Positions 9,247-17,362 of a DNA stretch of 64,000 bases are shown piece by piece (positions within the stretch are counted from its first letter, which is position 1; every line of letters starts with the position of its first letter). Location of the stretch: contig VXRJ01000018.1 of NCBI GenBank assembly GCA_009838525.1, forward strand, positions 397,087 to 461,086, in the 5' to 3' direction. The notes beneath the pieces are model-generated. The model was not told where the DNA came from, did no database searches, and saw nothing but the letters and a program-made list of their open reading frames with translations. Origin of the DNA: Acidobacteriota bacterium. Lineage in GTDB: Bacteria; Acidobacteriota; Vicinamibacteria; Vicinamibacterales; UBA8438. The translations under genes and the position numbers were made by a program.

Positions 9247-9795
9247 TCAACGGGCAAGGACGCGACGGGCGCCGCTTGCCGCCTCGGCAGCGCGAGCCGC
9301 GATTTGTTCATCCGTTAGCGTGCTGAGCGGGTGAGTGATGGCCACCGGCTCGAGGCGCTCGGCCCCGAGCGCGGTTCGCTGCACGTCAGCTTCGTGAAGA
9401 AAGGCGTCGGTGACCACGACAGCGGTGGGAACGCCCCGTCTCTCCAACCCGACCGCGTCGTGCAGACTGCACGACGTGCAGGACCCTCAATCGCCTATCG
9501 CGGTGATGACCGCATCGGTCTCCCGCGCTATCCGGTCAAGCAACTCCGGATCCGCGGTGCGCGAGAAGCTCTCCTTCGCGTAGCGTCTGATCTCCGCGAA
9601 GTTGGTGTCTTCCTGCAGCCGCGTGACCGTCTCGCGGAGCAACTGCGAAGCGTTCCACTTCGTGTTGTCGAGGACGCCCAGGCGGATGCCGGCGAGCGAC
9701 TCGAGGCGCGGCGCAAGCGCCTGGGGCTCTGCCGTCACCGTCCCGCGCGGGTCGTAGACGATACGGCCGTCCGGGCGGCGTCTTTCAGTCGCCAT
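9247..9795 (-). CDS. UGSC-family protein read through an in-frame UGA (probable selenoprotein)
   Basis: The frame from ATG 9795 (alternative 9840) runs to TAA-free UGA at 9489-9487 and continues in the same frame for 79 more codons to a stop at 9247. Reading that UGA as selenocysteine (U103) gives TAIGDUGSCTSCSLHDAVGL, the signature that names the UGSC family, a group of small predicted selenoproteins. The part after UGA is essential to the fold (RGVPTAVVVTDAF, then a helix), so this is not a short protein with a random tail. The family has a thiol/selenol redox-type site (U, two Cys) but no proven reaction. A hairpin directly follows the UGA. An upstream in-frame YDPRG segment matches family N-termini. 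A sense codon after a sequencing error is the alternative, but a second such gene at 32967 argues against it. Confidence 0.85.
9456..9489 (-). promoter_or_regulatory. UGA codon with SECIS-like hairpin, UGSC gene 1
   Basis: On the minus strand the UGA (9489-9487) is followed after 10 bases by a perfect 9-bp stem, CGTCGTGCA, loop GUC, UGCACGACG (9476-9456). The loop GUC occupies positions 20-22 after the UGA. As I recall the Escherichia coli fdhF element, its GGUC loop lies at 19-22 and is also flanked by GCA and UGC. Bacterial SelB binds such an element inside the coding region to recode UGA. Seen: the stem and register. Inferred: SelB binding. Confidence 0.75.
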
Positions 9796-9868
9796 CAGTC
9801 GGTAGGGAACTGCCGAGGCGACGCGCTCAAGTCGCGGCACTCACTTCGTTCCGTTCGCCTTCGCCTCA

Positions 9869-12800
9869 TCACCGGCCATGGACTGCCTGATAGTGCTCGA
9901 TTTCAAGCTCACGCTGCTTCCGCCCGCCCATTATCTCAGCACCTCGTTCTCCGATCTGCACAATGCGCCGATCGACGTCATTGAGCAGTGTCTCGAACGC
10001 CCGTTGCCATTCTGCCCACATTTCGCTCATGGGTCCGGACCAGGAATAGGAACGTCCCAGGGCGGCATAGACGATGTCGTCGACTGAATAGCCCTTTCCG
10101 AGAGCAAGCAGGGCCCTTCCGCGCCAGGTCTTGCACGGTTTGCCGGCAAGCGGAGCGAGGTGGCATTCGGCAAGCTCGCGCCTATCGAGCAATTCTCGAT
10201 ACAGATCAACGTCGGTGGCCACAAGCTCCTTCACCAACTTCTCGGCACGACAGCCCGAACGCAGTTCTGCCAGTACCCTGGCCCGCTGCGGAGCATCCAA
10301 TACAGGCACGAGCTTGACTGCGATTCCCTCCAGCCTCCACGAGCCGTTGCCATCGTCACGCCGACCGAACTTCGAGACCAGCCACTCTTCCGCCAAACGC
10401 GTGTTCCTTGACAGAATCTCGCCTAGCCAGTACTCGTCGTGCTGAGAGATCTGGCCCTCATCTGCTGGCGCTCGGAGAATCGCCTGTCGCCAACTGTCAT
10501 AAAGTTTACGGCCGCGTTCAAGCCCACCATCCGCAAAACGGTGTTTCTTGTACTCCTCCATGTTCACAATGCGCAGGCACATGCAACACACGGCCGCTTC
10601 AGCCACAACCTCGGCGCCGCAATACGAGCATGTTTTCTTCGGCTCGTCGCCTGCACGTCGAATGGCGTGCCCGCACCAATGTCCGATGGCTGCCGCGACG
10701 GCGAGCCGAGCATCCGCGGAACAGAACATCTGAAGGAGCGTCGCCCGGGGTACTTCCTTCCTAAGGCACCACGTGTCGACACTCCTCGCGTAGTCTCCCG
10801 CCGCACCCAGAGCAATCGAAAGAAGCTCCGGTGGTGGTTCGGGGTGCGTGGTCGTAGCGTAGAGTCCGAGCCCACGAAGGCTGTCATCATCGAGGCAGCG
10901 ACGAAGGATTGCCTCCCACCGTGGCTGGGCCGCATTGGCCGCCCGAAGGACGAATGGTCCGACCAGGTCGGCAGGCAGCCCACCTTCCATAAATCTCTCG
11001 GCCACCGCTGCGGGGTCGCGAACACGTTTGGCGAGTCGCGCGCACAGATACGGCGACCAGCGAGGGTAGCTGATGCTCGCAAGATCCGCCTCTGACTCGA
11101 TCCACGCAAGCCTCCTTGTCATTTCCTCAACGGGTCTGCGCTCCCAAGGCTCCAGAATGCTGTCTGGTGGACCGTCCGTCATCATCTTCATCTCGTCATC
11201 GACTTCAAGGTTCTGATGCAGCGCCTCGAACTCGGGATCGAGAGTCACGTCGATGTTCAACCCGGCTAGCTCCGCGGTTCCCTTCAGTTCGTGTTGAAGA
11301 CCGGGATGCTCGCTGGAGATGTCGGCGAGATCCTGGATCAACCGCTGCGCGAAAGTCAGCACGTCGTTTCGTACGTTGTCCGGGATGCCTAGGAGATGAT
11401 CGAACGGGTAGTGCACCCAGGCAGAAACGAGGCTCAGCAAGTCGTGCCATGGGGTCTCAGAGTCGTCCAAGTCACGCAGGACACTGAGCATCGATTCCCA
11501 CAATGCCGTCAAGTCTTCAACATGACGGTGACCGAGAGTTCCGAAGTGGAGACGGATTCTTCGCCCACGACCTGGATCGGTCGTCGCGAATTCAGACTTG
11601 GGGTTGAGCGCGATGCACATTGCACGAAGCGCGGTTCTTGCATCTCCACCATCGCGGCGCCAAAGATCTGCTACGCGGGACAACGCGGATCTCCGATAGG
11701 ACCAGTCTTCTCGGGTCGGAGACAGCCGAGTCGCCCATTTCGCCAGAACGTCCAGCGGGTCTCTTGACAAAAGGTCTTCGGGACGCGAGCCGTCCATTCT
11801 GCTCACTTGGTCGAGCAGCAACGGGATCGCCGTCTCCGGTGCCTGTTCGAGAACATCTTCGGCGACTTCCAGAAGCCGGTGCGGGCGGCGGTCAATCACG
11901 TCTCGCGCTTCCGCCGGCCCAAGGGATGCGTATTCGGCCCAGAGCCGCGACGATTCGTCCACCGGCAGCCGCGCATCCGCTCGCTCCAGTCGCTCTGCGA
12001 GGTCGGGAATCGAGGCGCCCCGCGAACGAGCACCAATCAACGTATCCAAAGCGTCCGCCTCGTTGCTGACGATCTCCAGAAACTGATCGAGCGGCAAAGG
12101 GGCAACACTTCCGAAGAACACGCGTTGCACTAGTACCCACCGCATCGGCGATGGGTCCACGGACACGCCGACGCGCGTCTTCCTGACCGGTGTGCCATCA
12201 TCCCCGGTTTCGAGGATTGACGTTCGCGATTCCTGAACGATCCCGGCTGCCGCCAATTGCGTAAGGTCGTTGCTCAACTCTATGAGCGACGTCCCAAGTG
12301 CTTCTGCAACGGTCTGCGCTGGGGCGCCGGCATTGCCACCGAGTGCGAACGGCGCCAGGAGTTTCTGTGTACGGAAACCTACCAAGCGGTCTAGCTGCGA
12401 GACCAATTGATCGACCAGTTCGTCCCCGCTTACGACTCGCCGGATATCGCCCGCGAGACAGAGATGCGCTAGCGTTGCTGCAAGCCCGGGTCGTCCCGCC
12501 GCCTGTTGACGAATCACGCGGAGCAGGTCGTCCGGTCCGCCAATCCCCACCGATTTGATGATCTCAATCATCGTGTCGGCATCGATCAACTCGAGATTCA
12601 GGACCTCGGAGTCCGGAACCTGCAACGCGTGCTGGACGGCAACGGCCTCGCCGGGCCAGCTCGTCGCGATGATGCGGACATCAGAACCCACTTCCTGCCG
12701 GATCTGGATGAATCGCACAATCGCGTCGGGATCGACGTGCGCGTCGTCAATGATCACGGCCGGTGGCTTAAGGGTCCGGAGGTCGTTCGCGATTTGCTCT

Positions 12801-13648
12801 CGGTCATCATCAACCTTGAACAGTGCCTGGCCCTGCAAGACCAAGGCACGCAGCAGGAACGTCTTGCCCGATCCCGGTGCGCCCACCAGAAGGCGGTCAC
12901 CTGGTTGCTCCTGAAGCCAGCGCGTTTCGCGCTCGCGTCCGAGGATCCGATCGCCAAGGACCGGCCGTCGAGTGATAGGGAAAGGACTCAATGCGCGCGG
13001 CCGCCCCGTTAGTCGGAGTAGGCGTTTACACCAAACAGGTTCCGCATAGAGGCGTTGAGCAAACCAGTCCTGCTCGTAGATCTGCAAGAGCTTCACGCCG
13101 ATCTCGCCCGCCGTCGCGCGCAGCTTCTGGCGCATGTGCGACGTCACCCGTCTGGAGGTCGCGAATAGCGCGCGATCCAACGTTGCCTGCTTGCGTTGTG
13201 CCCGCTTCAGATTCTCACGGAGATTCCCGGTCAGGTTCCTCGCGGTCGTGACAACGAGCGGGAAGGGCTCTTCGCTGGCGCCATCCGCAACTGCACCGTC
13301 AAACCCGTCGTCTCCACCGCCGGCGACCGGCACAACGCGCGGCCAGTCGCGTCTGAGGAGGTCCACGGCACACGTTTCGAAGACACTCGGGTCCAATGCT
13401 CCATTCAGTGCGTCGACGATTGCTCCGTGGTGTGGATCGAGCACGACACCAAGCGGACGCGAGACCGCCCTGCCCGATGAGCCTGACCGTGCAGCAGCAT
13501 CCAAACGCTCGGCCGCCCAGCCGGGGATGCCGAGCTCGCCTCGCTCCCAGCGAGCGAGCGTGTTCGGCACAACGCCGACGGCTTCTGCGAGTGCCGCCTG
13601 CGTGAAGCCAAGGCGAGAGCGCAACGACTTCAGTTCTGCATTTGTCAT
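9869..13648 (-). CDS. HTH, nuclease-like, STAND NTPase and zinc-ribbon defence protein
   Basis: A 1259-residue multidomain protein. Residues 1-55 are an XRE-type helix-turn-helix (GFTQAALAEAVGV, then NTLARWERGE). Residues 65-180 look like a PD-(D/E)xK nuclease-related domain: E91, then GGDDGFDGAV (113-120) and the strand PLVVTTA (130-136). The expected ExK is not clear there, so activity is uncertain. Walker A GAPGSGKT (256-263) and Walker B VIIDDAH (298-304) start a STAND-type ATPase, followed by some 650 mainly helical residues with WD-rich stretches. A CxxC...CxxC zinc ribbon (CSYCGAE, CCMCLRIV) lies near 1005-1025. Such proteins typically sense phage components and fire a nuclease. It is divergent from the helicase operon, and the HTH may control both. 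I know no named system with exactly this order. Confidence 0.75.
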   Translation of the reverse strand: MTNAELKSLRSRLGFTQAALAEAVGVVPNTLARWERGELGIPGWAAERLDAAARSGSSGRAVSRPLGVVLDPHHGAIVDALNGALDPSVFETCAVDLLRRDWPRVVPVAGGGDDGFDGAVADGASEEPFPLVVTTARNLTGNLRENLKRAQRKQATLDRALFATSRRVTSHMRQKLRATAGEIGVKLLQIYEQDWFAQRLYAEPVWCKRLLRLTGRPRALSPFPITRRPVLGDRILGRERETRWLQEQPGDRLLVGAPGSGKTFLLRALVLQGQALFKVDDDREQIANDLRTLKPPAVIIDDAHVDPDAIVRFIQIRQEVGSDVRIIATSWPGEAVAVQHALQVPDSEVLNLELIDADTMIEIIKSVGIGGPDDLLRVIRQQAAGRPGLAATLAHLCLAGDIRRVVSGDELVDQLVSQLDRLVGFRTQKLLAPFALGGNAGAPAQTVAEALGTSLIELSNDLTQLAAAGIVQESRTSILETGDDGTPVRKTRVGVSVDPSPMRWVLVQRVFFGSVAPLPLDQFLEIVSNEADALDTLIGARSRGASIPDLAERLERADARLPVDESSRLWAEYASLGPAEARDVIDRRPHRLLEVAEDVLEQAPETAIPLLLDQVSRMDGSRPEDLLSRDPLDVLAKWATRLSPTREDWSYRRSALSRVADLWRRDGGDARTALRAMCIALNPKSEFATTDPGRGRRIRLHFGTLGHRHVEDLTALWESMLSVLRDLDDSETPWHDLLSLVSAWVHYPFDHLLGIPDNVRNDVLTFAQRLIQDLADISSEHPGLQHELKGTAELAGLNIDVTLDPEFEALHQNLEVDDEMKMMTDGPPDSILEPWERRPVEEMTRRLAWIESEADLASISYPRWSPYLCARLAKRVRDPAAVAERFMEGGLPADLVGPFVLRAANAAQPRWEAILRRCLDDDSLRGLGLYATTTHPEPPPELLSIALGAAGDYARSVDTWCLRKEVPRATLLQMFCSADARLAVAAAIGHWCGHAIRRAGDEPKKTCSYCGAEVVAEAAVCCMCLRIVNMEEYKKHRFADGGLERGRKLYDSWRQAILRAPADEGQISQHDEYWLGEILSRNTRLAEEWLVSKFGRRDDGNGSWRLEGIAVKLVPVLDAPQRARVLAELRSGCRAEKLVKELVATDVDLYRELLDRRELAECHLAPLAGKPCKTWRGRALLALGKGYSVDDIVYAALGRSYSWSGPMSEMWAEWQRAFETLLNDVDRRIVQIGERGAEIMGGRKQRELEIEHYQAVHGR

Positions 13649-13700
13649 ATCCTTGGTATCCCTAAAAAGCTATACTATGCGTATATCATATATCCCGTAC
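13649..13700. promoter_or_regulatory. divergent AT-rich promoter region with candidate operator
   Basis: The 218 bp between the divergent STAND gene (start 13648) and the helicase (start 13867) contain an AT-rich block, unlike the surrounding DNA, at 13649-13696. Inside it lies the inverted repeat TATAC-TATGC-GTATA (13671-13685). Such a 15-bp dyad beside an XRE-domain gene is a natural operator for that HTH protein, and it also fits the minus 10 element of a rightward or leftward promoter. Seen: the dyad and AT-richness. Inferred: repressor binding. Confidence 0.5.
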
Positions 13701-13866
13701 GTGCCGACAAGGAGCGACCGGCCAGGCCCTGCAGGACTCGCCTCCGGGGAGCCATACACAGACGGGTACAGTCGAGCATGCGCGGGCGGCACCGACCGCC
13801 GTGAAGGCGACCGGGTGGTACAGTACAGGCCACGAACGAGCGAATGGCGCGCACGTGCCGCTTCCC

Positions 13867-16800
13867 ATGAGTCCCCCGGCGATCCCGTCCGAAGGCCAGA
13901 TCCTGACCGGCCCGCTTTTCAACGAGCCGATGCGCGTGGAAACCGCTTCGGAGACGGGATTAGGCAGTTGGACGCTCGGTCTGGTCGGTACGCAGACGGA
14001 GCGATTTCGGAGGGTCTCGCTCGGGACCGCCGACCTGGCCGGCCTTACAGTTCTTGACAGTGGCTTCCGATACGACGGCGACGGAGCGCTGCTCCGATTG
14101 GGACTTCAGGCCCACGCGCTCGGCCTCGCCTGGGAGTTCGATCCGTACTTCGGGCTGTCGATCTCGCGCGTCGATCCGCTGCCGCACCAGTTGGAGGCGG
14201 TTTACGACCACTTGCTGAAGCTGGCACGCGTGCGATTCCTTCTGGCTGACGATGCTGGGGCAGGCAAGACGATCATGGCCGGTCTGCTGCTCCGCGAGTT
14301 GCAGTTGCGGGGCCTCGCCGAACGCATCCTGATCGTCGCCCCGTCGAACCTCGCGTTCCAATGGCAGCGAGAACTTAAGGAGAAATTCGACGAGACGTTC
14401 CTAGTGATGAAGGGCAGCGACCTGCGCGCCCAGTTCGGCGTGAACCAGTGGATGCAACAGGCGAAGGTGGTGACCTCACTTGATTTGGCCAAGCGTGAGG
14501 ATATCTTGCCCGGATTGCGCCAGACGCACTGGGATCTGGTCATCGTCGACGAGGCGCACCGGATGTCGGCCCGCGACGAGTCCCACAAGAGTCAGCGTTA
14601 CCGGCTGGGTGAGTTGCTGCGGGATTCGTCGGACCACATGCTGCTGCTGACCGCCACGCCGCACAAGGGGGACCCCGACAATTTCTCGCTGTTCCTCCAG
14701 CTCCTCGACCGCGACGCCTACGCCGACGTGCGCTCGATCCGAGAGGCGATGGATGATGGCCGGGCTCCGTTCTACCTGCGGCGCACGAAGGAGGCGATGG
14801 TCTACTTCCCCGAGCGCGACGGTGACGGGAGGTGGACGGCCCGGAAGATCTTCACCAAGCGCATCCCCCGCACGGTGGACTTCGCCATCGACGGCCCCGA
14901 GTTCGAGCTGTACAGCGAGGTGTCGCGGTTCGTGAAGCGCCAGAGCGCCAGGGCTGCGGCTGCGGGCGACACGCCACGCGCGCGCGCCGTTGGCTTCCTG
15001 ATGGCGCTCTACCAGCGGCGTCTGGCCTCCAGCGCCAGGGCCATGGGCCGGAGCCTCGCGAACCGGGCCGTCCGCTTGGAACGCGGGCTCGCCCAGGCGC
15101 AGGATCTCGCCCGCGCTGCGCCCCCGGACCTGCCGACCTCCGACGAGTTGGAGGAGATGGAGGAACACGACCGCGAACGGCTGGAGCGGCTGCTGGACGC
15201 GGTCACGCTGGCGAGCAACGCCGAGATGGTGAGCGAGGAGATCGCCGAGTTGCAGGCGCTGGCCGCCCGGGCGCGGGCGGTCGAGCAGGCTGGCGACGAG
15301 GCGAAGCTCTCCAAGCTCGAAGACTTGCTGCGGGACGAGGGCTTCGTCGATCGGCCGGAACAAAGGCTCGTGCTCTTCACCGAGTTCAAGGACACGCTCG
15401 ACTACCTCGTCGAGACGCTCGAAGCGTGGGGCTTCAGGGTCACGAGCATCCACGGCGGCATGAAACCCGGCAGCCGCGACGAGCCGGGAACGAGGCTTCA
15501 CGCCGAGCAGCAGTTCCGCGACGGCGCGGTCCAGGTGCTCGTCGCCACCGAGGCGGCCGGCGAGGGGATCAACCTCCAGGTCTGCAACGTCCTGTTCAAC
15601 TACGACATCCCGTGGAACCCAAACCGTCTCGAACAGCGGATGGGGCGTATTCACCGCTACGGTCAGGAGAAGGACTGCCTGATCTTTAACTTCGTCGCCA
15701 CGAACACTATTGAAGGGCACGTGCTACAGCGGCTGCTCGACAAGCTTCAGGAGATCCGCGACGCACTGGATGACGATGCTGTATTCAATGTCGTCGGTGA
15801 GGTGCTGCCGTCCGCCCATGTCGAGCGCGTATTGCGCGACTACTACGCCGGCCGGCTCGGCAGCGAGGATCTGGAGGAGCGCCTGCTCCGAGATGTCGAC
15901 GAGGGACGGTTCCGCAACATCTGCCGGAACGCCCTGGAGGGATTGGCGTCGAAGAAGCTGAATCTGGAGATGCTGGTCGAGCGCCGCGCTCGCGCCCGCG
16001 AGCGCCGGGTAGTGCCCGAGACCATCGCCCGCTTTTTGCGGGAAGCGGCGCCGCTCGTCCCTCTGAAGCTCGACTTCATAGGTGGTCTGCCGCACACCTT
16101 CGAGCCGGGCCGCACCCCGTCCTCGTTGCGCCGCCACGAGCGCCAGCCCGACTGGCGCCTCCCCGAGCTGGCCGCCCGTTATCCGCGGTGCAGCACTGAT
16201 CGCGACGCGGCGCAGGAGCACGCTCTCGAATGGGTCACGCCGGGCCATCCGCTATTCGAAGCGGTCCGCCGTCATACCCGCGAGCGGGCGAGCGATCCGC
16301 TCGCCACGGGGGCGACGTACCACTCGCTCGCGCACGATGCGCCAACGCGCATCGACTTCTATCGCGCCCGTGTGGTCGACGGACTCGGCCATGTCGTTCA
16401 CGAGAAGCTCTTCGCTCTGGAATCGGGCGGCGACGGCGACCCGCGAGCGTGTGAGCCGGGCGTTCTCGGCAACCTGACGCCGGCTCCCACGCCGGACGTA
16501 CTGCCGGAAGCCGCGAGGCGGCCGGAGCCGACGGCATGGCTCCAGGAGCACATCCTGACGCCGTTTCTCGAAGACACACGCGCCGATCGACTCGCGGAGG
16601 TTGAGCGTGTCGCGAAGCACGTCGAGTTGTCGCTCACCGAACTGTTGTCGGGGACGGACGAGGAGATCGGACGCGCTGCGGGCGACGTGGAGGCGGGGCG
16701 CCAGGGCGCGGAAGGCCGGCTGGCAATGGCCGAGGCACGGCATGGCGAGTTGCAGGTCCGCCGCGACCGTCGCCGCGAGGAGTTGGGGCGGCAGCGGGCG

Positions 16801-17262
16801 CTCACGCTCCAGGCGGTTGAACGTAGTACCAGCGTGCTGGTGCTGCCGCACCCCGATCGCGCTGCAGCCGAGGTGAAGCGCCACCAGCCCGATCCGGCGA
16901 CCGAGGCGACGGCGATGCGCGTGGTCATCGCGCACGAGGAGTCTCGTGCACGCCGCGTGGAGGACGTGAGCGCCAAGAACGTCGGCTACGACGTGACAAG
17001 CCTCGACCCGGCGTCCGGCGATCTGCGGCTGATCGAAGTCAAGGGACTCGCCGCGCCCACGGGCACGATTCTCCTGACGCCGAACGAGCGCCGTATGGCT
17101 GAGGACCGCCCCGACTGCTACTGGCTGTACGTCGTCACCGATTGTGCCCGGACGCCGGTGCTGAATGAACCGATCCCCGATCCGGCCCGGTTGCCATGGC
17201 ACGAGGTGTCGAAGGTGCAGCACTACTATTTGAACACCGAAGCCATGCTGCGGGGCGAGTAG
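13867..17262 (+). CDS. SNF2-type helicase with C-terminal NOV (DUF3883) domain
   Basis: An 1131-residue SF2/SNF2-like translocase. The start at ATG 13867 fits family N-termini (EGQILTGPLFNEPMRVE); GTG 13801 is the longer option. Walker A is DDAGAGKT near 128-135, motif II DEAH near 228-231, motif III LLTATPHKGD, and the RecA2 motifs (VATEAAGEGINLQ, QRMGRIHRYGQ) near 560-600. A coiled helical insert lies between. Residues about 1025-1095 are the NO VEIN/DUF3883 domain with GYDV and IEVKG, a D...ExK arrangement that could be nuclease-like. DrmD of DISARM and related defence helicases have this plan. It is the first gene of the rightward run with SIR2, DUF1156 and DUF499 and probably moves on phage or modified DNA. 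Confidence 0.88.
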   Translation: MSPPAIPSEGQILTGPLFNEPMRVETASETGLGSWTLGLVGTQTERFRRVSLGTADLAGLTVLDSGFRYDGDGALLRLGLQAHALGLAWEFDPYFGLSISRVDPLPHQLEAVYDHLLKLARVRFLLADDAGAGKTIMAGLLLRELQLRGLAERILIVAPSNLAFQWQRELKEKFDETFLVMKGSDLRAQFGVNQWMQQAKVVTSLDLAKREDILPGLRQTHWDLVIVDEAHRMSARDESHKSQRYRLGELLRDSSDHMLLLTATPHKGDPDNFSLFLQLLDRDAYADVRSIREAMDDGRAPFYLRRTKEAMVYFPERDGDGRWTARKIFTKRIPRTVDFAIDGPEFELYSEVSRFVKRQSARAAAAGDTPRARAVGFLMALYQRRLASSARAMGRSLANRAVRLERGLAQAQDLARAAPPDLPTSDELEEMEEHDRERLERLLDAVTLASNAEMVSEEIAELQALAARARAVEQAGDEAKLSKLEDLLRDEGFVDRPEQRLVLFTEFKDTLDYLVETLEAWGFRVTSIHGGMKPGSRDEPGTRLHAEQQFRDGAVQVLVATEAAGEGINLQVCNVLFNYDIPWNPNRLEQRMGRIHRYGQEKDCLIFNFVATNTIEGHVLQRLLDKLQEIRDALDDDAVFNVVGEVLPSAHVERVLRDYYAGRLGSEDLEERLLRDVDEGRFRNICRNALEGLASKKLNLEMLVERRARARERRVVPETIARFLREAAPLVPLKLDFIGGLPHTFEPGRTPSSLRRHERQPDWRLPELAARYPRCSTDRDAAQEHALEWVTPGHPLFEAVRRHTRERASDPLATGATYHSLAHDAPTRIDFYRARVVDGLGHVVHEKLFALESGGDGDPRACEPGVLGNLTPAPTPDVLPEAARRPEPTAWLQEHILTPFLEDTRADRLAEVERVAKHVELSLTELLSGTDEEIGRAAGDVEAGRQGAEGRLAMAEARHGELQVRRDRRREELGRQRALTLQAVERSTSVLVLPHPDRAAAEVKRHQPDPATEATAMRVVIAHEESRARRVEDVSAKNVGYDVTSLDPASGDLRLIEVKGLAAPTGTILLTPNERRMAEDRPDCYWLYVVTDCARTPVLNEPIPDPARLPWHEVSKVQHYYLNTEAMLRGE

Positions 17263-17362
17263 CTCGACTGCCAAGCTGCTACGACATGAGTGTCCAGGAT
17301 TCAGTGGGTCGGGTCCGGTCGAACGGGCAACTGAGCCCCCGCTGTCCGCGGTCGTTCGCCGC

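Noticed and set aside
9247-9840. UGSC gene as a pseudogene split by a stop codon
   Set aside because: The same UGA and context occur in a second, diverged paralogue at 32967, with a matching hairpin.
14476-15720. Long antisense frame (414 residues) inside the helicase gene
   Set aside because: No domain on the antisense side; codon-position bias and domain motifs fit the plus strand only.
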